DNA of 64,000 bases from Candidatus Bathyarchaeota archaeon (lineage in GTDB: Archaea; Thermoproteota; Bathyarchaeia; JAPDIZ01): assembly GCA_029259355.1 (NCBI GenBank), contig JAPDIZ010000004.1, positions 1 to 64,000 on the forward strand, written 5' to 3'. A program made the position numbers and the translations under genes. Of the stretch, positions 33,531 through 41,680 are shown piece after piece. The notes under the pieces were generated by a model. That model had not been told where the DNA came from and searched no databases. It worked only from the letters and a program-made list of their open reading frames with translations. The number at the start of each line of letters is the position of its first letter. The first letter of the stretch is position 1.

Positions 33531-34223
33531 CTAAGCTCGCTTACTGCGCAGAGCGTTTATCACCACGTCGGGAGCGTCGGATGCTACACCATCTACTCCA
33601 CAAGCAAGTGCTTCCTCAAGCTCTTGCTCAGAGTTTATCACCCAAGTATAAGCTTCCATGCCAAGTTTTTTGATGCTCTCCACAAGCTTTGGCGAGAGGA
33701 TGCTCTTTCGCGGAAGTGCTGCGTCTGCGCCTACTGTTTTGGCTCTGGCTATGGAAGCAGAGGGGTCTCTGGAGAATATGAGCCCCGTCTTGATGCCGAG
33801 AGCAGTTGCTCTAATGGCTTTTAGCGACGTTGGGTGAAAGGACACGACCATGACCCAGTCAGCTGCGTTGTGCCTTGATATGGCTTCAGCGACCAAGCCC
33901 TCGGTTCCCTCTTCCTTAACCTCTACTAAGAGCAACACTCTCCCAGACACGAGCTCCAAAACCTCGTCGAGCGATGGTATTCGCTCGCCTCTACCTGCGT
34001 CGAGGTTCTTCAGCTCCTCCAGCGTGTAGCTCCTCACATACCCTCTGCCGTTGGTTGTTCTGTCCACTGTTAGGTCGTGTATCACCACGAGCTTGTTGTC
34101 TCTAGTTCTCCTCACATCAACCTCTACCGCATCGACTCCTAGCTCAATCGCTTTCTCCACCGACATAAGGGTGTTTTCGGGCTCGTAGGCGCATGCTCCG
34201 CGATGTCCTATGACCAGCACCAA
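33531..34223 (-). CDS. Glycerophosphodiester phosphodiesterase (GDPD)
   Basis: 230 residues. IGHRGACAYEPENTLMS (near 5-21), GVDAVEVDVRRTRD and VVIHDLTVDRTTNGRG form the TIM-barrel catalytic site with the two histidines and the acidic metal ligands. It cleaves glycerophosphodiesters to glycerol phosphate and an alcohol. Convergent with the CDP-alcohol transferase, 5 bases apart; breakdown of lipid head groups or of related phosphodiesters is possible. Confidence 0.9.
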   Translation of the reverse strand: MVLVIGHRGACAYEPENTLMSVEKAIELGVDAVEVDVRRTRDNKLVVIHDLTVDRTTNGRGYVRSYTLEELKNLDAGRGERIPSLDEVLELVSGRVLLLVEVKEEGTEGLVAEAISRHNAADWVMVVSFHPTSLKAIRATALGIKTGLIFSRDPSASIARAKTVGADAALPRKSILSPKLVESIKKLGMEAYTWVINSEQELEEALACGVDGVASDAPDVVINALRSKRA

Positions 34224-34238
34224 CTGCTTAACTCCCCA

Positions 34239-34883
34239 CTACTTCGGCTTGTACATCTCTTCATAGACTTCTTGCGGAAGGTCGCAGATGGCTACGCCCT
34301 CCTCTCTGCTTATTTCGCACTCTTTGATGTCTATCTTCTTGCCCGTCAGCGCTGAGAAAACCCCTGCTAGCATTCCTCTCAAGGCGGCCGAGGCCTCGCT
34401 TTCGGTGATTTTTTTGTCCTGCTTTTCCCCTATCTCGAGGAGCCTTACGCAGAAGGGATCGACTATCCTAAGCGAAACGCACTGTGCGCTATGGGAAATA
34501 TCGCATATAGCTTCTCTGAAATAACCCTCTCCAGCAAGCTCTTCTAAGAGTTCTTGGAGTACGGCTTCGCGGGAAAAGCGGTGGGAGTATATATGCTCAC
34601 CGGTTAGCTTGTGATCCTTTGCTTTCTTTGCTTGGTAGTCTTTCATATCTGATAAGAGGCTTTGCGCCTTCCTCTCCCCAGCTTCTCTGAAGATGTGGTA
34701 TATCACGGCTTCAGCAGCTTCTTTGAAAAGGTCTCTTATCCCCATGATAAGGTCGAAGAGCGTATTCTCTGTAATGAGCAGGTAGCGAGACTCTTCATGT
34801 AGCTTATCCTTTTCCCTAAGCTTAAGCTTAGCTAGATCTGCGCCCGTTAGCTTGCTCTCGTGAACCCAACTCAACAAAGTCAC
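34239..34883 (-). CDS. V4R-domain-like protein
   Basis: 214 residues. The C-terminal 90 (DISHSAQCVSLRIVDPFC, then ALRGMLAGVFSALTGKKIDIKE and GVAICDLP) resembles the V4R (4-vinyl reductase) domain, a small-molecule-binding fold. The N-terminal half is charged and helical. It probably acts as a ligand sensor, although the partner is unknown. A second V4R protein is encoded at 43178-44005. It starts 15 bases upstream of the GDPD gene on the same strand. Confidence 0.6.
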   Translation of the reverse strand: MTLLSWVHESKLTGADLAKLKLREKDKLHEESRYLLITENTLFDLIMGIRDLFKEAAEAVIYHIFREAGERKAQSLLSDMKDYQAKKAKDHKLTGEHIYSHRFSREAVLQELLEELAGEGYFREAICDISHSAQCVSLRIVDPFCVRLLEIGEKQDKKITESEASAALRGMLAGVFSALTGKKIDIKECEISREEGVAICDLPQEVYEEMYKPK

Positions 34884-34972
34884 CTCAACAAGGCTTTCTT
34901 AACTTGACTTTCGCATAACTTAAATCAAGCCAACCTATATAGGCATACTCTCTCAGTGGGGGTTTTCTTCTC

Positions 34973-35752
34973 TTGTTGGCGGCGTCGGCTTGGCTCCTCC
35001 TTCTACTACCTCTTCTAGCTCTAATAGTTCACGCCAACTTTCCTTGGGTGGGTAGGGGGCCTTTACCAGTTGCTGTGGCTGAGGCCGGGAAACCCATTTT
35101 GGTTTTGTCAGATCTGCACCTACTCCCAAGCAAGGACGTTGCTAAGCTGTGGGTGCTTAGAGAGCTGATCGAGCGCTTTGCGCCTAAGATGGTTGTGGTG
35201 TGTGGAGACCTCTTCGAGTTTGGCGACTCTCCTCCGAGCTTATCGTTGGGGGAGATTGAGGAGCTCTACACTTGGGTGGTTAGAGAGCTCGGTTTAGAAG
35301 ACCAGTTCTTCGTGCATATTCTCAGCAACTTCAGCCACGACCCCGTACTTCCTAGAGGAGTTCTTAGGCTTAGTCTTGGCTCGACGAAGCTGGTTGCGCT
35401 AAACGGGTATCTGCTATGCGTATACGTAGATGAGAAGCGCTTTTACTTCACCCACGGAGACTTTGGCGCTCGCCACGGAATAGTGGCTGCGCTAATAGGG
35501 GCTTTTGGGCGATTAGTTAGAGTTGAGATGCTGTTCGAAAAGCTGCTTAAGAAAATTCTGCGCGTAGAGGAGGAAGATTGGCTGATTTGCGGACACACCC
35601 ACTTCTGTGGCTTGGATGAAAAGAGCCGCGTAGCCAACCCTGGCGGCTGGGGTAGGCACCCAGCGAGAAGGCCAACCTATACGGCTATGCTCATAGACGA
35701 TGGCATTCGCATGCTATATCCAGCGCACAGCTTAAATCCCGAAAAAGAGTAG
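34973..35752 (+). CDS. Membrane-anchored calcineurin-like metallophosphoesterase
   Basis: 259 residues with an N-terminal hydrophobic helix (residues 3-20). The metal motifs are SDLHLLP (DxH), CGDLFEFGD (GDxxx), LSNFSHDP (in place of GNHD), THGDFGARHG and CGHTHFCG. The overall wording resembles UDP-2,3-diacylglucosamine hydrolase-like phosphoesterases of archaea, with the active site facing the cytoplasm or the exterior depending on topology. The substrate is unknown. The start is TTG (a second TTG follows), and a TATA-like ACCTATATAGG lies near 34932-34942. Confidence 0.8.
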   Translation: MLAASAWLLLLLPLLALIVHANFPWVGRGPLPVAVAEAGKPILVLSDLHLLPSKDVAKLWVLRELIERFAPKMVVVCGDLFEFGDSPPSLSLGEIEELYTWVVRELGLEDQFFVHILSNFSHDPVLPRGVLRLSLGSTKLVALNGYLLCVYVDEKRFYFTHGDFGARHGIVAALIGAFGRLVRVEMLFEKLLKKILRVEEEDWLICGHTHFCGLDEKSRVANPGGWGRHPARRPTYTAMLIDDGIRMLYPAHSLNPEKE

Positions 35753-35799
35753 GTTTTGTCAGCGATGAGGAATAAGAGGGTCACCAGATAGGGTGAAGA

Positions 35800-36426
35800 G
35801 AACTTACCCGGCTGAGCCTCTTCTCTACTTTCATTACGACATTTTTCTCTTGTCGACTAAGCGCTTTGCCTTTCTCCTCTGACGGTGGCATTCCCCCAGC
35901 GGAAGCGCTTCCGCCCTAACCCTAAGCCCTATCTCTGAGTGCGTCTTCTGCTCAAACTCTTCAGCAAGGGCTTTCCTCTCCTTGGCCCAAGCCTCAGCTC
36001 CCCTATATGGCGAGCCTAGGCTTGAGGTCTTTTCTAAGCTCGAGATCCCACTCCACCACCTTATCAGCCGCTTTTAGTGCAAACGACGGGATTCCGTGAA
36101 GGCTGTGACGCCAAAACCCTTCATAAGCCTGAGCTAGCGCTCAGGTGCTCTAGGCCCACCGGGGGTTACACGCACCAAGCCTCTCAGCGCCAAAGGTGTG
36201 TAGCCTATTCCCGTGAATAGCCTGTGTGAGACCGTGTTTTGGAATGTGTCTGATGGCCTAACACCTATAGCCCAAAGGTTTCTCGCAAGCAGGTCGTACC
36301 AGTTGTCAAGGTCTTTTTGGTGTAGAAGGTGGAAACTGGAGCGCCTGTGTTTTTTGGTGAGCTCTCTCCAGAACTTTGTGCTTTTCTCAAAAGCTCTTCG
36401 AAGTAGGCGAAGTGCTTCTCGATGAG
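35800..36426 (-). pseudogene. Decayed phenylacetate-CoA-ligase-like (AMP-forming) gene
   Basis: Read on the minus strand, fragments in different frames keep the order of PaaK-type ligases. DLDNWYDLLARNLWAIGVRP and FQNTVSHRLFTGIG (36134-36387) come first, then LMKGFGVTAFT, GIPSFALKAADKVVEWDLEL (near 36030-36097), and GAEAWAKERKALAEEFEQKT (near 35930-36010). At least two frameshifts and several stops break it, and both the N and C termini are missing. Living homologues activate aryl acids with CoA. Nothing in the window replaces it. Confidence 0.75.
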
Positions 36427-36513
36427 CTAGATATTGGCCTTAGCCTCGCCGAAGTTCTTGGGCTGCAGATACCACTTAATCCCAAGGCCATGCTCTTCGC
36501 AGAGGTCGCACAT
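36427..36513 (-). pseudogene. Start of an MCxLCxEHG-type cysteine protein, truncated
   Basis: Twenty-eight codons reading MCDLCEEHGLGIKWYLQPKN and then FGEAKANI end at a TAG; the same frame then continues LIEKHFAYFEELL. The opening resembles a family of archaeal cysteine-containing proteins that begin MCxLCxxHGxGxKWYL. The premature stop and the decayed ligase just downstream suggest a broken gene. A real 28-residue peptide is possible but unlikely. Confidence 0.45.
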
Positions 36514-36559
36514 ACTCCCACTTAAATGAGATAGCCTCATAGCATAGATTACGATTTTG

Positions 36560-37153
36560 CTAATCAGACCTAACCGACACTCCCCAAACGTCGAGGAGGT
36601 TCTTCAGTATCCTAGCCGTAGCGCCCCATATGACATACCCCCTAACCCTGTAGAAGTAGATGGGCATCCACGTATCCCCGATCACCCAATCCTCTACGTG
36701 GAGGCGGGCTTCTTCGCAGAAAGCGCGCAGCGGTATCTCGATGATCTCCTCAACTTCGCTCGGCTCGGGCCTCATTGCTGGCTTTTTCCTCAAAAATCCC
36801 ACATATGGCGTTATGGCGTATCGGCTGGTAACGGTTTCAGCATCGTCGAGAACCCCCACCACCTTAACCTCTTCGGGTGGTATGCCCACCTCCTCCCATG
36901 CTTCGCGCAGCGCAGCGCTAAGCGAGTCTCTATCAGTCTCCAAAACACCTCCTCCGGGAAAGGATATCTCTCCTCCGTGGCTGTTGACGCTTCTGCTCCT
37001 CCTGATGAAAACGAGGAAGCACTCTCCCTCCTCTTGGTATATGGGGATCAGTACCGCTGCTCTGCGGAGGTAGCTCTTCGAAACAGAGATCCTCCTCCTC
37101 TTAGAAAGCCTCTGCCTCAGCTCCTCAACCAGCGCTTCACACACCGCCAACAC
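36560..37153 (-). CDS. Nudix hydrolase, CoA pyrophosphatase-like
   Basis: 197 residues. The Nudix box G-x5-E-x7-REUxEExGU is read as GGVLETDRDSLSAALREAWEEVGI (about residues 68-91; quoted here in part as ALREAWEEVGI). RSRSVNSHGGEISFPGGG just before it is the NudL/CoAse signature. It probably splits CoA or acyl-CoA to 4'-phosphopantetheine and AMP. It lies 11 bases downstream of the radical SAM gene on the same strand. Confidence 0.82.
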   Translation of the reverse strand: MLAVCEALVEELRQRLSKRRRISVSKSYLRRAAVLIPIYQEEGECFLVFIRRSRSVNSHGGEISFPGGGVLETDRDSLSAALREAWEEVGIPPEEVKVVGVLDDAETVTSRYAITPYVGFLRKKPAMRPEPSEVEEIIEIPLRAFCEEARLHVEDWVIGDTWMPIYFYRVRGYVIWGATARILKNLLDVWGVSVRSD

Positions 37154-37164
37154 CTCGGGAGAAG

Positions 37165-38241
37165 TCAGCCGATGGACTCTCTCCCAACCGATGCTAAGAG
37201 GATCTCCCAGTCTTGAGCAGACTTGGCGAAGACGCTGCAGTTCCCCAGCTTGACGTTCTTCAAACCAGCCTCCTTAGCCGCTGAGTACGCCCTGATCATC
37301 TCGCCGAGCGAGGGGCTTCTGACGTGGCGAAGCTTGTACTCTGGGAAAAACGCCAAGATTGTGAAGGGTATCTCCGGGTCTAAGTCGGCCAACAGCTTAG
37401 CGACCTTAGCAATCTGGTCCTCCTCAACCCAGCCCGGTATGTAGAGCGTCAAAACCTCCAAGACAAAGCCTCTCTCGAGTATTCGCTCAGGAGCTTTGAT
37501 CACGGTTTCGTTGGACGCTCCACACAGCTTCTTGTAGACTTCTTTGTCGTAGGCTTTGATATCCAGCCAAAAGCTGTCAACTCCCGCGTCGACTAGTAGG
37601 TCTAGGTTCTTGGGGATGAGGCCGAATCCGTTGGTCTCTATAAGCACCCAGATGTTTTCGCATCTATCCTTTATTTTCTGAGCTGCTTCTGCGTAGAACT
37701 CTGCGCAGCAAACTACGTCTCCACCCGTAAACGCCACGATGTTCCTAGCTGGGCCGTAGCCCTGTGGGCTCCCAACTATCTTGTCTCGCGAAAGCCTCTG
37801 GGGGCAGAGAGGGCCGGGCTTGCCGTATACGACGCAGCTTCCGCAGTGGTGGCATAAGTCTGTTGCGTGCCACATGGTGGCTCTCTCCCGAGGCTCCCAA
37901 ACGGTTACGCAGAGTTCGTAGTCTGCAGCCATCTCGGCTAAGTCGTCTGTAGAGGCCCAGAACCCGCTTACCTTCTGCGAGAAGTACCAAGAGTGGCACT
38001 TCAGGCAGCTGTGGTTGCATCCGCTCTGGTATATGCTGTAGTAGTCCTCTGGGCGCGAAAGGTGAGCAGACTTTATCACCCGATGCCACATCCCTCTCTC
38101 GCGCTTGAGCGTAGCTCTACAAGCTCTGTCAACGCTCCCGTCTAGAAGCTCTACGCTACAAGACCCCGGCGAGAACCCTTGAGAAACCATTCGGCACTCG
38201 CTGGACATCTCGAACCCAGCGCGGTCGCTAGCGCTTCTCAA
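37165..38241 (-). CDS. Radical SAM protein with inserted ferredoxin-like cysteines
   Basis: 358 residues. The SAM cluster motif is CNHSCLKC (C-x3-C-x2-C, near 72-79). A second cysteine set, CHHCGSCVVYGKPGPLCPQ (near 130-148), may hold another [4Fe-4S] cluster. IETNGFGLIP and DIKAYDKEVYKKL are typical of the activase-type barrel of pyruvate-formate-lyase-activating and AmmeMemoRadiSam-like enzymes. No glycyl radical enzyme is near. Its 3' end is next to the Nudix gene and its 5' end overlaps the helical protein gene. Confidence 0.8.
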   Translation of the reverse strand: MRSASDRAGFEMSSECRMVSQGFSPGSCSVELLDGSVDRACRATLKRERGMWHRVIKSAHLSRPEDYYSIYQSGCNHSCLKCHSWYFSQKVSGFWASTDDLAEMAADYELCVTVWEPRERATMWHATDLCHHCGSCVVYGKPGPLCPQRLSRDKIVGSPQGYGPARNIVAFTGGDVVCCAEFYAEAAQKIKDRCENIWVLIETNGFGLIPKNLDLLVDAGVDSFWLDIKAYDKEVYKKLCGASNETVIKAPERILERGFVLEVLTLYIPGWVEEDQIAKVAKLLADLDPEIPFTILAFFPEYKLRHVRSPSLGEMIRAYSAAKEAGLKNVKLGNCSVFAKSAQDWEILLASVGRESIG

Positions 38242-38770
38242 GCGACTCTACAATGGACATGTGCTTGCGCTCGATTACTTTGAAGTCTTCGGCAACGTCC
38301 TCCAGCGCTTTTTTGAGCTTAGGGAATTTATGGGGCTCCTCTTCCTCAAACATCGACTTGTAGGCCTTGAGAAAACTCGAAAAAACCCTTGCGCACTCCC
38401 CAAGCTCCACCAAGTGGGTGGCTACCTGGTATAGAGAGTCTGGGCTGCAGTTTGTGGCTATGATGTCTATGGCTTCTCTTATCCTTGTCAAAGCCTCTAG
38501 GGCAAGCGAGCCAGCGTCTCTGTATATCTCCTCGTAGCTGGGGCAGGTGGAGAGGTCTACCCCAGTCTCCTCCAAGCCCTCTCCAAGCTTCTGGATGATG
38601 GAGCTGATTCGCTTGCGAGCGAGCTCAACGTGCTGACTCATAACCTCGTCTCGGCAGTTGTTGAGCTTGTCCAAGCTGGAGAGGACATCCTCCAAGAGCC
38701 AGTAGCTCGCTTTGAGCGAGCGAAGCACCAGAGATGTTACTGAAGCCTCCGCTCTCAAGCCTCGCCGCAC
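38228..38770 (-). CDS. Hypothetical all-helical protein (PhoU-like features)
   Basis: A 180-residue protein I do not recognise. It is predicted entirely helical with heptad-like acidic/basic patterns (SQHVELARKRISSIIQKLGE; FPKLKKALEDVAEDFKVIER), reminiscent of PhoU/DUF47 bundles but without a clear signature. It overlaps the start of the radical SAM gene by 14 bases, so the two are probably translated together. Confidence 0.55.
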   Translation of the reverse strand: MRRGLRAEASVTSLVLRSLKASYWLLEDVLSSLDKLNNCRDEVMSQHVELARKRISSIIQKLGEGLEETGVDLSTCPSYEEIYRDAGSLALEALTRIREAIDIIATNCSPDSLYQVATHLVELGECARVFSSFLKAYKSMFEEEEPHKFPKLKKALEDVAEDFKVIERKHMSIVESLEKR

Positions 38771-38821
38771 TCCTTGGGAGGCTTCTTAGCGCTTGGGGAC
38801 TTTTACCCTTTTGCCTCGCTC

Positions 38822-39400
38822 TCAGCGCTTGAGCTCCCCAACGAGCCTAACAACGGCTCTGCCGACAGCTCTAGCCTCCTCCAAAGCTCCTTTGTAGATG
38901 CCCACGCCTTCCCTAACCTCTCCCTTTTCTCTGCCGTGCCCCACCGTTCCCCCGGCTATGTGCATGCCGTGAGCTGCGAAGAACAGGTATAGGCTGCTGA
39001 GCACCTGAATTCCGCCCACCCTCCTCGCCACCGCTATGGCTGCGGCCACCTTTCCCCTAAGCCTCCTCTTCCTGTAGAGGCAGTAGGTTCGGTCCATGAA
39101 CGCCTTTGCCTGCGCCGTTACGTTGGCGAAGTAGACGGGCGTTCCTAAGATGATGGCGTCTGCCTCCTCCAGCTTGGTGTAGATCTCCTGCATGTCGTCT
39201 TCGATCTTGCACTTACTCGTTTCTTCACAGGTGAAGCACCCCTCGCACGGGGATATACTCTTTTCGGCTAGGTGTATGAATTCTATCTCCGCGCCCTGCT
39301 CGGCCGCTGCAGCTAAGGCCTCCCTAACCATTATCTCGGTGTTTCCTCCCAAGCGTGGGCTACCTATAACACCCAAGACCTTAACCAACTTCGACACCAC
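38822..39400 (-). CDS. Iron-sulfur flavoprotein (NADPH-dependent FMN reductase family)
   Basis: About 192 residues. GSPRLGGNTEIMVREAL binds FMN; CEGCFTCEETSKC (C-x2-C-x2-C-x5-C) binds the [4Fe-4S] cluster; GTPVYFANVTAQAKAFMDRT is the second flavin loop. It is a close relative of the protein at 26294-26845. The GTG at 39400 is one possible start; TTG 39388 gives a protein that begins exactly at the conserved VKVLGVIGSP. A longer reading overlaps the divergent Nudix gene and is unlikely. Confidence 0.85.
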   Translation of the reverse strand: MVSKLVKVLGVIGSPRLGGNTEIMVREALAAAAEQGAEIEFIHLAEKSISPCEGCFTCEETSKCKIEDDMQEIYTKLEEADAIILGTPVYFANVTAQAKAFMDRTYCLYRKRRLRGKVAAAIAVARRVGGIQVLSSLYLFFAAHGMHIAGGTVGHGREKGEVREGVGIYKGALEEARAVGRAVVRLVGELKR

Positions 39401-39445
39401 CAACAACTTGTTATCACTGATTGCTGTTAGGCTTTTCCCAATGGG

Positions 39446-40000
39446 GTGAGTATCTTGGCCGAGGTTGTTGGGGAACAAGTCCTGTACAGCGGAAGAGTGT
39501 TCGACGTGGTGCGGCACAAAGTTCGGCTCCCAAATGGTAGAGTCTCGATAAGAGACTTCGTCAAGCACCCTGGCGCAGTCGCTATAGTAGCCGTGACAAG
39601 CAGCGGCGAAGTGGTGTTGGTGAGGCAATACAGGCACGCGGCTGGTGAGGAGTTGCTGGAGCTCCCCGCTGGGACTTTGGAGCTAGGTGAGCAGCCCATC
39701 GAATGCGCGCGCAGGGAGCTTTTGGAGGAAACGGGCTACGTAGCTGATGAGCTCGTGGAGCTCTTTAGGTGCTTCTTGGCTCCGGGCTACAGCAGCGAGG
39801 TGATGTACTTCTACCTAGCTAAGGGGCTTAGAGAAGCTGAGGAAAGGCCTGAAGAGCACGAAGTCTCTGAAGCCCTACTTCTCCCCATAGACGAAGCTCT
39901 CAAGATGATTGAGCGGGGAGGGATAAGGGACTCCAAAACCGTCGCGGGGTTGCTGTACTACACCTTCTTCGTCAGAGACAACTCCTCACCGCGGCGCTAA
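39446..40000 (+). CDS. Nudix hydrolase, ADP-ribose pyrophosphatase-like
   Basis: 184 residues. The N-terminal strand exchange region (GEQVLYSGRVFDVVRHKVRL) and the Nudix box GTLELGEQPIECARRELLEE followed by TGYV (near 73-96) match ADP-sugar pyrophosphatases of the NudF type. It splits ADP-ribose to AMP and ribose-5-phosphate. The GTG start is divergent from the iron-sulfur flavoprotein gene, with 45 bases between the starts. Confidence 0.88.
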   Translation: MSILAEVVGEQVLYSGRVFDVVRHKVRLPNGRVSIRDFVKHPGAVAIVAVTSSGEVVLVRQYRHAAGEELLELPAGTLELGEQPIECARRELLEETGYVADELVELFRCFLAPGYSSEVMYFYLAKGLREAEERPEEHEVSEALLLPIDEALKMIERGGIRDSKTVAGLLYYTFFVRDNSSPRR

Positions 40001-40108
40001 CGCCCTAGGCTACGTCGGGAGCGCAACATTCATAACCAATACGGGGTTCACTAAACTAAGTTCTAGCCAGGCCCCGCACACATCCTAAGCTCTGGGCGAG
40101 GCAGATCG

Positions 40109-41674
40109 ATGAAGCTTCCGGAATATGTCTCCGAACCTCCTCCAGTACCGAAGGAGGTGCTGCTTCCGCTCAAAACCATCCAGGCTATGCTGGACAAGGG
40201 CTCTAGCACGGTCTTCGCTAAGATACTTGAGCTGTTGGTGGTAGTTAAGCCACCATCCCCTTGGTCGTATCCAGGAGGCTTATGGCTGCTCCTACTGATT
40301 TCGCTCATGTGCGCATCGGGCTCAGCCATCATCCTACAGTACGCTCTGTACTACTGGGTTGGGGCTCGTCAGCTTAAGAAGATGGACTCTTTCTCGCTGA
40401 CGCGCTTCCCTCACGTCTCCGTACTCGTTCCAGTGAGGAGGGAGCCAATTGAGGTAGTCGATAGGCTCCTGAAATCGATCGCTTCTCAAAGCTACCCCCT
40501 TGAACGCATAGAAGTCGTAGTAGTGAGCGACGACGATCCTCAGCGGTTTGAGGAGCTTAGGAGGCTGTGCTCATCCCATCGTAGCAAAGGTCTTGATGTG
40601 CTAGCTATTAGGCGAGGCTCCTTAAAGGGCTACAAAGCTGGTGCACTGAACTATGGGCTAAAGCTCTGCAGCGGAGAATACGTCGCTGTATTCGACGCAG
40701 ATTCTGTTTTGGAAAGAGGTTTTCTCGAGAAAGCCATAGGCTACTTAGAGCACAACGAGTGGTGTGAGGCTGTTGCGAGTAGGTGGGTTCCACTAAACCA
40801 GCAGGAGTCTCCAGTAGCCGAGGCTCAGGGGTTCAGCATGAGCTTTATGACCCGCGTCTTTTTCGACGTTAGGTCTAGGCTGGGATTCCCCACGATACTG
40901 CTCGGAAGCGGAACGGTGTACAAGAAGAGCTTCCTCGAAGGTGTCGGGGGATGGAGCGAGGACGTGCTCGCAGAAGACATAGACCTCACGCTAAAGGCGA
41001 TGTTAAGCGGGAGGAGAACCGCTTTCCTTAGCGATCTAGAGGTCGCGGTCGAGGTCCCCCCAACGTACTTAGCGTTTAGACAGCAGCAGTCTAGGTGGAT
41101 ATACGGGCTTGCTCAGCTGTTGAGGAAGTATATAGTCAAGGTTTTGAGGTCTCGATGCCCGCTTTCATGGAAAGTGGATATGCTCCTCTACATCTCTCAG
41201 GAAGCGCTTCTCACAGCAAACGCATTGCTTGTGGTGGTTTCGCTAGCCTCCCTCTTCTTGGGCATAGATCTCATGGTAGCCACCGCCTACCCGGCGCCGC
41301 TGTTTTTCGCAGCAGCAGCGGCTTACGTAGCCGCATACCTCCACTACGCTAGATCTGCTGGATGGGGTTTGAGGAGGGGTGTGGTGAACCTTGGCAGAAC
41401 CACCGCCTTAGTGGTTTCGCTATTGCCCACAGCAGTTGTGCAGATGGCGAAGGGGTTGCTTGGCATCCCCCACCACTGGTCCGTAACCCCGAAGGGGGCT
41501 AGAGCGAGGGAGAGTGGTGGGTGGGCTCTTGGGGAAACCTTGGTTGGGGTCGTCGGTATGTCGCTTGGGATTTTGGCGCTCGAACTCAGCTTGGTTTCCT
41601 CAGCTGCTTTTATGATGGCGCTTAGCCTAGCCTTCATCTACGTGGGGACGAGGACTTTTGAGAAAAAGTGGTAG
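40109..41674 (+). CDS. Processive GT2 glycosyltransferase (cellulose/hyaluronan synthase-like)
   Basis: 521 residues. One helix near 50-75, a cytoplasmic GT-A domain, then four or so C-terminal helices. VLVPVRREP, VVVSDDDP, VFDADSVLERG (DxD), EDIDLTLKAM and QQQSRWIYG (QxxRW) are the motifs of processive beta-glycan synthases such as BcsA. It probably polymerises a surface polysaccharide and passes it through the membrane. The convergent neighbour is an anchored NodB-like protein, a pairing typical of exopolysaccharide systems. Confidence 0.85.
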   Translation: MKLPEYVSEPPPVPKEVLLPLKTIQAMLDKGSSTVFAKILELLVVVKPPSPWSYPGGLWLLLLISLMCASGSAIILQYALYYWVGARQLKKMDSFSLTRFPHVSVLVPVRREPIEVVDRLLKSIASQSYPLERIEVVVVSDDDPQRFEELRRLCSSHRSKGLDVLAIRRGSLKGYKAGALNYGLKLCSGEYVAVFDADSVLERGFLEKAIGYLEHNEWCEAVASRWVPLNQQESPVAEAQGFSMSFMTRVFFDVRSRLGFPTILLGSGTVYKKSFLEGVGGWSEDVLAEDIDLTLKAMLSGRRTAFLSDLEVAVEVPPTYLAFRQQQSRWIYGLAQLLRKYIVKVLRSRCPLSWKVDMLLYISQEALLTANALLVVVSLASLFLGIDLMVATAYPAPLFFAAAAAYVAAYLHYARSAGWGLRRGVVNLGRTTALVVSLLPTAVVQMAKGLLGIPHHWSVTPKGARARESGGWALGETLVGVVGMSLGILALELSLVSSAAFMMALSLAFIYVGTRTFEKKW

Positions 41675-41680
41675 TTGGGC

